A stretch of 64,000 nt of DNA from Glaciecola sp047637355 (GCA_047637355.1 JBLIKA010000003.1:1-64000), one strand, 5' to 3'; numbered from the stretch's first letter, positions 51,224 through 60,588 are shown. Notes: generated from the sequence alone by a model not told the origin. Numbers and translations: made by a program.

Positions 51224-52081
51224 ATGAATATTGTAACAGTCATCCCGAATAGCTTTGGCTATCCTACCAATAGTGTAGGAACGGATGCTGTGCGTCGCGA
51301 TAATGTATTGCGTGAAGCAATTCCTTCGGTCACACAAGGCGAAAGAAGCGCCGCAGAAAGAGGGCTTGCTAGCGATGGAGAGCGCAATAGTCAAGCTGCG
51401 AATCAGGCAAATTTATTCCAAAATCCTACCTATGAGCGCCCAACAGTTAGCCAGGCCTTTGCAAACAACTTAAATGGCGAAGCTAATAAAGATAATGCGG
51501 ATCAAGAAAGTGCAGGGAAAGAAAATGCGGAGTCGAAGCAAGAACAACAAAACGACGACAAGAAAGTCGACGACAAAGAAGTTCGTGGTTTAAGAGAACG
51601 AGATCGTGAAGTACGCATGCACGAGCAGGCCCATTCCGCAGTTGGTGGTCAGTATGCCGGGGCGCCATCATACGAATACGAATCGGGTCCAGACGGGAAA
51701 CGCTATGCCGTTGGTGGCGAAGTTTCGATGGATGTATCAGCCGAGAAAACCCCAGCAGATACAATCCGTAAAATGCAACAAGTTAAGGCTGCCGCATTAG
51801 CACCTGCAGAGCCTTCAGGGCAAGATTATAAAGTGGCCGCTGATGCTACACAGAAAGAACAATCGGCTCGCAGTGAGCTAGCTAAAGAGCAAGCAGCAGA
51901 TGTATCACCAAATGCCTCTCCCCAAACCGACGTGTCGATGGCTGGAATTGACGCCGGAAGACAAGTATTGCAAGCGGATTTAGAATTGAATGAACAGGCA
52001 CAGCGAACGGCTGTGGTGGTAAGCGGTTTTTATGCAGGCGTTTTTGCACAATCACAAAGCAGCTTGAATTTCACAGTATAA
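51224..52081 (+). CDS. SprA-related putative metalloprotease (CJM1_0395-like)
   Basis: A 285-residue protein without a signal peptide. The N-terminal 100 residues are Asn/Gln/Glu-rich and look disordered. The core has RGLRERDREVRMHEQAHSAV near 120-140 with an HExxH-like metal site (HEQAH), then GGQYAGAPSYEYESGPDGKRY and YAVGGEVSMDVS. This is the SprA-related/CJM1_0395 family, annotated as putative metalloproteases. It follows the small D0-like gene in the same direction. Activity is inferred from the motif only. Confidence 0.82.
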   Translation: MNIVTVIPNSFGYPTNSVGTDAVRRDNVLREAIPSVTQGERSAAERGLASDGERNSQAANQANLFQNPTYERPTVSQAFANNLNGEANKDNADQESAGKENAESKQEQQNDDKKVDDKEVRGLRERDREVRMHEQAHSAVGGQYAGAPSYEYESGPDGKRYAVGGEVSMDVSAEKTPADTIRKMQQVKAAALAPAEPSGQDYKVAADATQKEQSARSELAKEQAADVSPNASPQTDVSMAGIDAGRQVLQADLELNEQAQRTAVVVSGFYAGVFAQSQSSLNFTV

Positions 52082-52135
52082 TTACCGACAGCTTTATTGT
52101 GTTTAACAAAGGGCTGAAGCTGATAAACGATTGCG

Positions 52136-52969
52136 TTATTCGTGCTCAGACCACTGAATATCCTGATAGTCAAACCCGGCCGTTAACGTGGGTTTCACCA
52201 CTTCAAAGTACGGTGATAAATCAAAATCTCTTGGTGTAAAATGACTGAAATGGCGTTTCGCTAAAAGTTGTTCGTCATTGAGTCTGACGACCTTCTTTAG
52301 GTTTATTTGCACCGTTTCTTTTTCATCATTGTTTTGTTTAATAACGTTGCTAGCACTGCCCTCGTTATTTAAGTCGGTTTGCATTAAGTCTTCATATTCG
52401 TCAATTTGCATAGGCAAGATAGGATAGCGAATGGACTGAAATGCTTGAGCAATTAATGTTGAACAAATCGCTTTGGTCGGATCTCCACTACCGAAGGCCA
52501 GCATACCGCGCCGAAAACGCTGAGGAACAGGCGGCGTTGGTAATAGATAACGCATTAAATCAAAGATATTTTTGGTGTCGTATTGATGCCCGATCCTTTC
52601 TGTGACGAAGCTCAATAACGCTGCTGTATCTTCTATAGTTAAATTAACGGGGCGACAAATTCGCAAGTTAAAGCCGTCATATTTGTTCAATGGTACTGTA
52701 ATGACACCTTCCACTAAATCAGCTTCTAAAATAGGATTTAGGCCAGGTTGCTCGCCAATAAATATGCAAACGTGTGACCAAGTAGATTGAGTGAGATACT
52801 TTATGGCTGAGCTAATACGATTGTTGCCTTCAACCAGAATGAGATCACCTACCCGAAGATTGGCTTGGAGTTGGTCTGTACTTAACAATGAAAATGTTTG
52901 GTAATACGCAGTGGGTTTGCTTAAAAACTTAGCTAAGCCATCGCCTATGTAGGACATCACTGCGGCCAT
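52136..52969 (-). CDS. YiiX/YebB-like permuted NlpC/P60 cysteine hydrolase
   Basis: A 277-residue cytosolic or peripheral protein. LRVGDLILVEGNNRISSAIKYLTQ near 35 and STWSHVCIFIGE near 63-75 carry the permuted His block; KAICSTLIAQAF near 165-176 carries the catalytic-type Cys. These match the YaeF/YiiX C92-like permuted papain-fold amidases. Its substrate (lipid or peptide amide) is unknown. It starts 3 bp after the stop of the upstream tex gene, so the two are cotranscribed. Confidence 0.85.
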   Translation of the reverse strand: MAAVMSYIGDGLAKFLSKPTAYYQTFSLLSTDQLQANLRVGDLILVEGNNRISSAIKYLTQSTWSHVCIFIGEQPGLNPILEADLVEGVITVPLNKYDGFNLRICRPVNLTIEDTAALLSFVTERIGHQYDTKNIFDLMRYLLPTPPVPQRFRRGMLAFGSGDPTKAICSTLIAQAFQSIRYPILPMQIDEYEDLMQTDLNNEGSASNVIKQNNDEKETVQINLKKVVRLNDEQLLAKRHFSHFTPRDFDLSPYFEVVKPTLTAGFDYQDIQWSEHE

Positions 52970-52971
52970 TG

Positions 52972-55305
52972 CTATTTTTTCGCTTTATTGAATGCATCGG
53001 CAAACGCATTGCCCATCGCCGCGTTTCCAGCGCTTTGCTTAGCTGCCGGTTTCTGACTGCGTGCAGTTGCATTGTTTTGCGGCTTTGGTTTAGCTGCACG
53101 TTCAGGCCTGCCTTTAGGTGCGTTATTTGAATCTGTGGGGGTGTCATCCATGCGCATCGATAACGAAATTCGCTTACGCGCGACATCGACTTCCATCACC
53201 TTTACTTTTACGACATCACCCGTTTTTACGACTTCACGAGGATCGCTAATATAGGTATTTGTCATTGACGAAATGTGAACTAAACCATCTTGGTGAACGC
53301 CGATATCAACGAATGCGCCAAAATTTGCCACATTACTGACAACGCCTTCTAAGATCATTCCTTCCTTGAGGTCTTTCATAGTTTCGACCCCTTCTTTAAA
53401 GCTAGCCGTCTTAAACTCAGGTCGTGGGTCACGTCCAGGTTTATCTAACTCTTTTAAGATGTCTTTAAGGGTTGGTAAACCAAATTCTTCAGTTACAAAT
53501 TCTTCCGGTTTAAGTTGCGCTAATAGCTCAGTATTACCGACCATATCATTTACAGCAACGTTTGCCTTAGCTGCAATGATATCGATTAATGTATAAGCCT
53601 CTGGGTGAACTGACGAAGCGTCCAGCGCATTCTTACCATTCATTACTCTGAGAAAACCAGCCGCTTGCTCGTAAGCTTTAGGGCCTAATCTTTCGACTTT
53701 CTTCAGTGCTTTACGATCTGCAAAAGCACCGTTGGCATCACGGAACATGACAATGTTATTGGCTAAGGTTTTGTTTAAGCCAGACACATGCGACAACAAT
53801 GCAGGGCTTGCTGTATTTAAGTCGACGCCCACGGCATTTACGCAATCCTCAATGACGGTGTCCAACGATTTACCCAGCTGACTCTGGCTTACGTCATGTT
53901 GATATTGACCAACACCAATAGCTTTGGGTTCAATTTTCACTAGTTCGGCTAATGGGTCTTGAAGTCGACGTGCAATTGACACTGCGCCGCGCAGTGATAC
54001 ATCCATACCTGGTAATTCGTTTGAGGCGAGTTCTGAGGCGGAGTAAACCGACGCGCCTGCTTCACTGATCACAATGCGCTGTACTTTTAATTCGGGTTCA
54101 GCTTTCATCATTTCGCCAACTAACTTGTCAGTTTCACGAGAGCCGGTGCCATTACCGATACTGATCAAATCTACTTTATGTTGTTTGCATAAAGTAGAGA
54201 GGGTGCGTTTTGACTTCTCCCATTGGTTTTGCGGTGCATGAGGGAAAAAAGTAGTGGTATGAATGACCTTGCCCGTTGCATCAACAATCGCGAGTTTCAC
54301 TCCGGTACGAATGCCTGGATCCAAACCCATAGTGACTTTTGGTCCTGCTGGTGCAGCCATTAAGAGGTCATTAAGATTTTTCGCAAATACCTGTATTGCT
54401 TCAGCTTCTGCTTGCTCTCGCAATGTGCCGAAAAGTTCAGTCTGCATATGTAAGAGGATTTTAACTTTCCATGTCCACTGAACAACTGAAGTTAACCATT
54501 TATCTCGTGCAGAATCGGTCAAACGTAAATTCAGAGATTGCTCTATTAGCTCTTCACCATGCGACCTCCGCGCGCCCTCCTCTTGTTGAGGATCGGCATC
54601 GATATTAATTTGAAGTATACCTTCGTTACGACCTCTAAACATAGCTAGAGCACGGTGTGATGGGATTTTCGCGTACTTTTCAGTATAGTCAAAGTAGTCT
54701 TTATACTTTTGTCCTTCAGTTTCCTTCCCTGGGGCAACAGCGCTTTTCACATGTGCATTACGAGTGAGATATTGACGAACGCTTTGCAGTAAATCTGCAT
54801 TTTCAGAAAAGCGCTCCATCAAAATAAATTTTGCACCATCTAACGCTGCTTTACTGTCTGCAATATTATGTTCGATATTAATATATCGTTCTGCGAGAGT
54901 TTCAGGTTGGGCGTCTGCATTGGTATAAAGGTGATCGGCAAGTGGCTCTAAACCGGCTTCAATTGCAATCTGGCCTTTGGTTCGTCGACGTGGTTTATAG
55001 GGTAAATATAAGTCTTCAAGGGTGGTTTTATTGTCAGCGGCAAGTAATTTTACCTTTAAACCTTCTTCCAATTTACCTTGTTCATTAATGGATTTCAAAA
55101 TGACCTTACGACGTGCTTCTAAGTCACGCAGATAGCCTAAGCGCTGTTCTAAGTTACGCAGTTGAGTATCATCCAAACCTTGGGTAACCTCTTTACGGTA
55201 ACGAGCGATAAACGGCACTGTAGCGCCTTCATCTAATAAAGCCACTGCGGCTTGAATTTGTTTTGGCGTCGCGTTTAGCTCGGAAGCAATTTTCTCGATG
55301 ATCAT
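52972..55305 (-). CDS. tex: RNA-binding transcriptional accessory protein Tex
   Basis: A 777-residue protein; the frame is open to a TTG at 55311 but the ATG at 55305 (MIIEKIAS) is the natural start. It contains the Tex N-terminal region, a YqgF/RuvC-like domain (MGLDPGIRTGVKLAIVD near 325), helix-hairpin-helix units (VDLNTASPALLSHVSGLN) and the S1 domain (GMILEGVVSNVANFGAFVDI) near 645. The C-terminal 60 residues are Ala/Lys/Gln-rich and disordered. It is divergent from greB, as E. coli yhgF. Confidence 0.96.
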   Translation of the reverse strand: MIIEKIASELNATPKQIQAAVALLDEGATVPFIARYRKEVTQGLDDTQLRNLEQRLGYLRDLEARRKVILKSINEQGKLEEGLKVKLLAADNKTTLEDLYLPYKPRRRTKGQIAIEAGLEPLADHLYTNADAQPETLAERYINIEHNIADSKAALDGAKFILMERFSENADLLQSVRQYLTRNAHVKSAVAPGKETEGQKYKDYFDYTEKYAKIPSHRALAMFRGRNEGILQINIDADPQQEEGARRSHGEELIEQSLNLRLTDSARDKWLTSVVQWTWKVKILLHMQTELFGTLREQAEAEAIQVFAKNLNDLLMAAPAGPKVTMGLDPGIRTGVKLAIVDATGKVIHTTTFFPHAPQNQWEKSKRTLSTLCKQHKVDLISIGNGTGSRETDKLVGEMMKAEPELKVQRIVISEAGASVYSASELASNELPGMDVSLRGAVSIARRLQDPLAELVKIEPKAIGVGQYQHDVSQSQLGKSLDTVIEDCVNAVGVDLNTASPALLSHVSGLNKTLANNIVMFRDANGAFADRKALKKVERLGPKAYEQAAGFLRVMNGKNALDASSVHPEAYTLIDIIAAKANVAVNDMVGNTELLAQLKPEEFVTEEFGLPTLKDILKELDKPGRDPRPEFKTASFKEGVETMKDLKEGMILEGVVSNVANFGAFVDIGVHQDGLVHISSMTNTYISDPREVVKTGDVVKVKVMEVDVARKRISLSMRMDDTPTDSNNAPKGRPERAAKPKPQNNATARSQKPAAKQSAGNAAMGNAFADAFNKAKK

Positions 55306-55562
55306 GAACAACTCAATAATTGAAATAGAGGATTTGATTGAATAAGGCGCTCTGCATAGTTTTTGTCACCTGCACTTTTATACATTTTTTTGCAATAACT
55401 GATACTGCAATTAATAACTCAGCGAAAATTGCTTTTGCAATAAACAGCATAGAGGCTTAATGTTTATGCTGTTGATTATAGCATTCAGTGATAGCGGTGA
55501 AAGTACTTTATGCATTAATATACAGGAATTGAGATTCACCCTCGTCTACTTTGGATAACTGC

Positions 55563-56042
55563 TTGAAAACTAAACTAATCACACGCGAAGGTTACACAAA
55601 GCTAAAAGATGAGCACGACCATTTGTGGTATACCAAACGACCAGAAATTACGAAAATAGTCACTTGGGCGGCAGGTTTAGGGGATCGCTCAGAAAATGCC
55701 GACTACACCTTTAATAAACGAGTGCTGCGGCAAATTGACCGGCGAGTCAGGTTTTTGCGAAAGCTGTTGCCTGAATTATCGATTGTCGATTACCGCCCAG
55801 AGCAAGCGGGCAAAGTATTTTTTGGGGCCTGGGTCGAAATAGAAAACCATTCTGGCGACACAAAGCGGTTCAGAATAGTTGGGCCTGAAGAAATTTACGG
55901 CGATGTTAAAGACTATATCTCAATTGACTCTCCCATGGCCAGAGCCCTGCTTAAAAAAGAAGTGGATGATGTCTTTATGGTCAAAACACCCAGTGGGGCA
56001 AGTGAATGGTATGTCAATTCGATTAAGTATCAGGAGAATTGA
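55563..56042 (+). CDS. greB: Transcript cleavage factor GreB
   Basis: About 159 residues: an N-terminal coiled coil, then the C-terminal FKBP-like domain. WAAGLGDRSENADYTFNKR near 40 is the acidic-tip motif that enters the RNA polymerase secondary channel; KVFFGAWVEIEN and YISIDSPMARALLKKEV are GreB signatures. The N-terminus MKTKLITREGY fixes a rare TTG start at 55563 (E. coli GreB begins MKTPLITRE); GGA lies 8 bp upstream. An in-frame TTG at 55551 is a poorer start. Confidence 0.95.
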   Translation: MKTKLITREGYTKLKDEHDHLWYTKRPEITKIVTWAAGLGDRSENADYTFNKRVLRQIDRRVRFLRKLLPELSIVDYRPEQAGKVFFGAWVEIENHSGDTKRFRIVGPEEIYGDVKDYISIDSPMARALLKKEVDDVFMVKTPSGASEWYVNSIKYQEN

Positions 56043-56115
56043 CGCTTTATCTCGGCTTTTAGGAATAATCGCGCTAGCATCAGTCAGTATTTAATAATTA
56101 GGCTACTGCAACCAA

Positions 56116-56706
56116 ATGTTCAACAAATTGTTTATATTAGTGATAAAAGGTTTACTCACAATCCTTCCTTTCGTGATCACGATTTATCTATTGACGTGGT
56201 TCACCAATACTACTGAAACCTTACTTTCACCATTGATACCTGAGGCTTATTATTTTCCCGGGCTAGGCATTGGCTTGGCGCTTCTAGTGTTAGCTGTTAT
56301 CGGTATTATCGTGAATTTATATGTTGTTCGGCTTGTTATTGAAAAGGCCAACACGTTATTTGATCGAGTCCCTTTGATAAAAACGGTGTTCGGAGCCATC
56401 AAAGATGCCGTCGATTTATTTCAAATTAAAAAAGACCAAAACACTAAAAAAGCGGTCTCTGTTCAGGTATCTGAAGGCATCAGTTTAATTGGTTTTATTA
56501 CTGGTGATTCGATCGCTGAAGTGTTGTATCCAGGACAAAATAAGACCGCGGTTTATATTCCCTTCAGTTACCAAATTGGCGGTTATACATTATATTTGGA
56601 TGCTGACAAAATAACCGAACTGTCAATTGATGTAGAAACCGCAATGCGTATCGCCGTTACGGGTGGAAACTCGATTAAATCAACTAAACCTTCAGCCAAA
56701 GACTAG
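56116..56706 (+). CDS. DUF502 family membrane protein
   Basis: A 196-residue protein with two N-terminal membrane segments (about 4-26 and 45-70), followed by the DUF502 block VPLIKTVFGAIKDAVDLF near 92-110 and VYIPFSYQIGGYTLYLDADKI near 150-170. The family is widespread and of unknown function. It begins 73 bp after greB and is convergent with the XRE regulator gene. Confidence 0.9.
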   Translation: MFNKLFILVIKGLLTILPFVITIYLLTWFTNTTETLLSPLIPEAYYFPGLGIGLALLVLAVIGIIVNLYVVRLVIEKANTLFDRVPLIKTVFGAIKDAVDLFQIKKDQNTKKAVSVQVSEGISLIGFITGDSIAEVLYPGQNKTAVYIPFSYQIGGYTLYLDADKITELSIDVETAMRIAVTGGNSIKSTKPSAKD

Positions 56707-56756
56707 TCAACTATAAATTACGGAGTTGTGACCTGTTTTTTATGGCTCTTGATCGT

Positions 56757-58295
56757 CTATTCACCACATTTACTGTAACAGCTAGGCTTTCTTGGGCAAA
56801 CCGCCCCTCGAGCGCATATGAGGCGGGCGTCACTTTCAATACCTCTTTCAACCCAGTTGATATTTAATATTCGGGCGACGCTAGTGAGCTGTGATTTTAT
56901 ACTGCTAGGGATTGCCGATGAGCCACCGCCCTGCACGCAGGCTTGCTTAAGGTCCTCAGCAATAGAGGCCGAATCGCCGCCTTGAGCGTCAATTGCGGGG
57001 TTTAAGTCGATACCCGTGCATAACACATGATTGTTGTCTGACATATCTGTGACATTGATCGATTCACAACAATAAATTCTGGGCTCGTCGCCCACGTTCA
57101 ATATAGAAATTTGCGCACTACTGCCTTTAACCGGATTATTGATCATGCGAAATACCGCCCAGTGTTGGCAAGGGTCTTCTACTTCTCGCATATTTCCCCA
57201 TGGCAATGGAATACCGTTTCCACGATAGACTGCTTTGAGCTTGCCTGGAGCGTAGGCATCAAAATAATGCCAATGGCGATAGGAAGAAACCGCCGTCATC
57301 CTGCGCATAGCAACAGAAGCTGACACCCCAACTTGTTCGTGCGTTTTGATTTCGTAACCTTGACGATCGAGTAATTGCCTAAAAGGGACTTTCGGACAAA
57401 GCAATGCGCCTGCAAAAAAGCTAGATTCGAAGTCACGCCATGCATGTAAAATATCTTGAGCGTCGAGAGTTGAGGATTGTTTTAGTTGGCTACCATCCTC
57501 TGAAAAAGTATTGTTGGGGTTTAAACCCGTCAACAAAACACTTTTTAGTCCATCTCTATTATGTAGAACACTATGTCCGATGTGTACTGCAAGATCGTAT
57601 TTTAAGCGGTTAGTAAATGACTTCAATATTTGATTAATGTATATCGTGCCAGGGGAGTCAAAAAAACTCGTGACTAAACTATTTCCGCTGGTAGACGATA
57701 TGACGCCGATCTCTTTTGCTATTGCGGCCGGTAGTTTTTTGAACCACTTTATCACCAAGCCTTGTTGTTTGACGATTTCAAGTAAATCGTCAACACTTAA
57801 CGGCATCCGCTTCAAACCGACCTCTTCAGCCGCTCGCTCCAGATCGGGAAAATGATTTTGATGATGCTCTTGATGCGCGCGAATAAGCAAATGTGCAAAT
57901 TGTCGCCCACTGGTGCCGGTTTGAGACAGCATTTCAGGGATCGCAATTTGCAGTATTTCATTTGAAAACAAAAAGCTAGGTTCCAACGCAATACCACTAA
58001 TGCCGCCGCGACTCCCTTTTATCGGCGTAATCGCTTTTTCTTCGGGTACATCGTCTAAAAACCAATCCATCGGCTTCTGAAAAACAGATGCAATAACCGT
58101 TAACATATCCTCACTCGGTACGCGTTTACCGCGCTCTATCATTGATAGATAAGATACCGATGGTGCGATTTCCGCGTTTACCCTAATGCAACGAGCAGAC
58201 AAGTCTTCCATTGTTAGGTTGTTGCGCTTTCGCAAGTTACGTATTTTAGTGCCCATTAAATGGGACTTTCGACTCAATGACTTTGTATTTTTCAT
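56757..58295 (-). CDS. XRE-family regulator with ScfR/IrrE-like region (DUF3612-like)
   Basis: A 512-residue regulator. The N-terminal XRE helix-turn-helix spans about 15-75 (KIRNLRKRNNLTMEDLSARC ... YLSMIERGKRVPSED). A central region has IrrE/ScfR features (KYDLAVHIGHSVLHNRDG near 240) and the Cys-rich C-terminus ends CARGAVCPRKPSCYSKCGE. Such proteins sense short-chain acyl-CoA or related metabolites; DUF3612-type relatives often sit near glyoxylate-shunt genes. It is divergent from a malate-synthase-like gene, in keeping with that. Identification is by eye. Confidence 0.85.
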   Translation of the reverse strand: MKNTKSLSRKSHLMGTKIRNLRKRNNLTMEDLSARCIRVNAEIAPSVSYLSMIERGKRVPSEDMLTVIASVFQKPMDWFLDDVPEEKAITPIKGSRGGISGIALEPSFLFSNEILQIAIPEMLSQTGTSGRQFAHLLIRAHQEHHQNHFPDLERAAEEVGLKRMPLSVDDLLEIVKQQGLVIKWFKKLPAAIAKEIGVISSTSGNSLVTSFFDSPGTIYINQILKSFTNRLKYDLAVHIGHSVLHNRDGLKSVLLTGLNPNNTFSEDGSQLKQSSTLDAQDILHAWRDFESSFFAGALLCPKVPFRQLLDRQGYEIKTHEQVGVSASVAMRRMTAVSSYRHWHYFDAYAPGKLKAVYRGNGIPLPWGNMREVEDPCQHWAVFRMINNPVKGSSAQISILNVGDEPRIYCCESINVTDMSDNNHVLCTGIDLNPAIDAQGGDSASIAEDLKQACVQGGGSSAIPSSIKSQLTSVARILNINWVERGIESDARLICARGAVCPRKPSCYSKCGE

Positions 58296-58316
58296 TTTTT
58301 ACACTTCATATACTTT

Positions 58317-58329
58317 TGTAAAATTTACA
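58317..58329. promoter_or_regulatory. Candidate operator of the XRE/ScfR-like regulator
   Basis: TGTAAAATTTACA is a perfect palindrome of two 6-bp arms about a central A, in the divergent region 22 bp upstream of the regulator's ATG. TTTGTAAA/TTTACA-type sites are usual for the ScfR/MccR-type group, so autoregulation and control of the divergent gene are plausible. Confidence 0.5.
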
Positions 58330-58472
58330 GTGTGTAATTTTAATTGTGAAATTATCTAAAAAATTACTCTATGATAAGTACCAAGTCAAGTAAATACTCA
58401 TTTCAAGCATTACTTGTTTTCATCATAGACCAACAGGTCTGGATTACGCGCTTAAAACTAGAGGAATTGAAT

Positions 58473-59489
58473 ATGAACATGCCGGCTTTGAAATACAGTC
58501 AAATTCATCAGGGCTTTTACACTTTTATTAACGAAGATGTATTGCCAGCCAGCGGCGCTGCGGTCAATGTCTTCTGGGAAGCGATTGAAACACTAATTGC
58601 CGATTATTCAAGTCAGCCTGATGCGTATATAAACGACGAACAAAATTATCCGTTAGCTGCAAATACAAAAATTGCACCTGCTATAGACCGCCAGCAGCTT
58701 ATTCAAGCTGTTAACAGTCAATGGACCAGTTTCTTCGAAGCGGATGGCGCTGAAGCAAATATTCAAGACGACTCAAAAGAATACTTGGATAAGCACTTTG
58801 CTTTGGAGTCAGGCTCACATTCAAATGTTAAAAATTACGTAGTCTATTACCATCATTTACTGGCATTTTTAGAAGATGGTAGTCAATCGGGTTTGGCTAA
58901 TCCTAGCCAATTTGTGGCGCTGTGCGGGCATAAATGTGCACCAGATTCGGTTGTATTAAAGCAGTCACCAATGAGTTTGCACACCGAAATTTTGTTTGAT
59001 CAGAAGGGTCAACGTGGCTCAAATGACAATGCGGGCATTCAAGACATTTTGGTTGAAACTAACGATACTATTGTTATTGACTTTAACGCCGTGCAAATCG
59101 ATGGTGAAAGTAAAATTCAAGCTTATAGAAATCTACAATCCTTTTTACGTGGTGATTTGAAAACATACACTATTGTCCGCGGGCAGCAAACTACATGCAG
59201 AATGAACAACGACAACACGTTTACTGACTTAAATGGTGATGACTACTGCATCGCTAACCAGCCTCCGATTCAGATACGTTGTGCTAATCAGTCCTTGGTA
59301 ACCGAGTTATTAATAGATAGTAAAGGTACATTAGCACCTCAAATTATTGTGGATGCGGTGATAGCGAGTCTCATGATCCGCAGGGCGCAGTTGAGTGCTG
59401 GGCAAAGTAGGACAGCGACATTATTGCTTGAGCATGGTCGTTTTACGTCAGAAATGATGCAGCGCATTGATAATATAGTTGCTTTATAG
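58473..59489 (+). CDS. Truncated malate synthase G-like protein, catalytic half missing
   Basis: About 338 residues, start at ATG 58473 (GAGGA 7 bp upstream), after the open frame from 58371. FINEDVLPASGAAVNVFWEA near 20, then GSHSNVKNYVV, LANPSQFVALCGHK and LHTEILFD...YRNLQSFLRGDL follow the order of malate synthase G (GlcB) from its N-terminus to about residue 390 of 723. Where active enzymes have the acidic D-x-EDSVAAVDA block, this reads IDFNAVQID, so a metal-site Glu appears lost. The catalytic half with the Asp base is absent. Also about 100 residues of the N-terminal domain are shortened. No frameshift is seen; it may be a pseudoenzyme under the adjacent regulator, or an early pseudogene. 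Confidence 0.75.
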   Translation: MNMPALKYSQIHQGFYTFINEDVLPASGAAVNVFWEAIETLIADYSSQPDAYINDEQNYPLAANTKIAPAIDRQQLIQAVNSQWTSFFEADGAEANIQDDSKEYLDKHFALESGSHSNVKNYVVYYHHLLAFLEDGSQSGLANPSQFVALCGHKCAPDSVVLKQSPMSLHTEILFDQKGQRGSNDNAGIQDILVETNDTIVIDFNAVQIDGESKIQAYRNLQSFLRGDLKTYTIVRGQQTTCRMNNDNTFTDLNGDDYCIANQPPIQIRCANQSLVTELLIDSKGTLAPQIIVDAVIASLMIRRAQLSAGQSRTATLLLEHGRFTSEMMQRIDNIVAL

Positions 59490-59545
59490 GAAACCCTAAA
59501 AACCCGATAACTGAGGCATAGGGGCAAAAAAGAGGGCAAAAAAGA

Positions 59546-59577
59546 CAGGCCTAATTTATGTCAGGTCTGCCTTTTTC
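59546..59577 (+). terminator. Terminator after the malate synthase-like gene
   Basis: CAGGCCT (59546-59552) pairs, with one G-U wobble, with AGGTCTG (59563-59569) and is followed by CCTTTTTCT. The position suits both the gene ending at 59489 and general separation from the convergent small gene. Confidence 0.6.
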
Positions 59578-59603
59578 TACTCGTATGTGCTCGACCTAGT
59601 CAG

Positions 59604-59819
59604 CTAAATTTCAGTTCCATCATGCTGACTAGCTAAGTCATCAAGATCAGAGCATGTGTAATCAAATTTACCCACTTCATATTCATACGATACTGTTACT
59701 GAATTTGAGGCTTTAAAAAGTTTAGCCCTTACATCCGCCTTCGACCAGTGCTTTAGTTCGTTTAAAAAACGATTCGCAATTGATGCTGAGGAAAATTGAT
59801 ATCGCATTTCATTGAGCAT
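59604..59819 (-). CDS. Small conserved-looking hypothetical protein
   Basis: A 71-residue soluble protein with an aromatic- and Asp-rich C-terminus (VSYEYEVGKFDYTCSDLDDL). No signal peptide or membrane segment. I do not recognise a family. It is bounded by a terminator on one side and the long AT-rich gap on the other; the ribosome binding site is not clear. It may be real because composition and codon rhythm look coding. Confidence 0.5.
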   Translation of the reverse strand: MLNEMRYQFSSASIANRFLNELKHWSKADVRAKLFKASNSVTVSYEYEVGKFDYTCSDLDDLASQHDGTEI

Positions 59820-60588
59820 GGAGTAAAGCTTACTTATAGATTAACGAGCTGACCATCTTCGTCATTTTTGGTATTGAGTCAAGCAAAGATGAAAGTGAAT
59901 AGTGAGGAAGTACTGAAATTACTAAAATAAGTCCGATAGTACCTCCGCTTTATTGAATCATAGCGAATACAACCTGTTAATATTTCTCATTATTTTACGT
60001 CCCAGTTGCTGAGTGAGTTTATACTATGTCTAAGATCAATATCGGTCAGAGGGTTGTCCGATATTGTTTTCACATTGTAAGTGAAGAATGCTATTTATTA
60101 TTTACTGCACACGAGTTCAAAAAAATTATTTAAACAAAACATAACGTTATATATTTTAATAACTGTATCCTTATCGTCACACGGAGATTAGTTTTAAAAA
60201 ATATATAGTAAAGAATAGTGTTACTTATTTTATTGCTTTATTTAGTTCACTAAATCATTTGTAAAAAATATATAAAATATAACTATTAAACAATAAGTTA
60301 ATTTAAACGTAGGGCTTATTGATATTCAATTTCTTTCGAAAGTCAGGACTAAAAAGCAACTTAGATGGTCAACATTCACACAGTTAAATTGAACTAAAAG
60401 CGAAATTTGTAAACTAAAGTATAGAGTTATTCGTATTATAAAATATACAATGGATTGGTTGTTATTGTTCTTTTAATAGTGATTAATACTCATTGGCGAA
60501 AAAGATGAATTATAACAAGGGGCAAGGAACCGGCAAATAGTGAAATAGGGCGCATATTTATGATCGCCATTAACGAGGTACAATATTA
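59820..60588. other. 769-bp AT-rich gap
   Basis: No convincing gene. The longest in-frame candidate is a 35-residue ORF at 60026-60133 (MSKINIGQRVVRYCFHIVSE...), which overlaps a perfect 9-bp inverted repeat at 60037-60066 (CAATATCGG / CCGATATTG) followed by TTTT; this looks like a terminator or an operator. The rest is homopolymer-rich and without clear structure. Confidence 0.5.
60037..60070 (+). terminator. Hairpin with short T-run in the AT-rich gap
   Basis: CAATATCGG (60037-60045) pairs perfectly with CCGATATTG (60058-60066), 12-nt loop, then TTTT. No gene clearly ends here; it could end a small RNA. Confidence 0.4.

Noticed and set aside
51483..51764. 93-codon minus-strand ORF inside the SprA-related gene
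   Set aside because: Antisense shadow with no family features.
58371..58472. Upstream in-frame extension of the malate synthase-like protein (MISTKSSKYS...)
   Set aside because: The extension has no homology to malate synthase; GAGGA before 58473 sets the start there.
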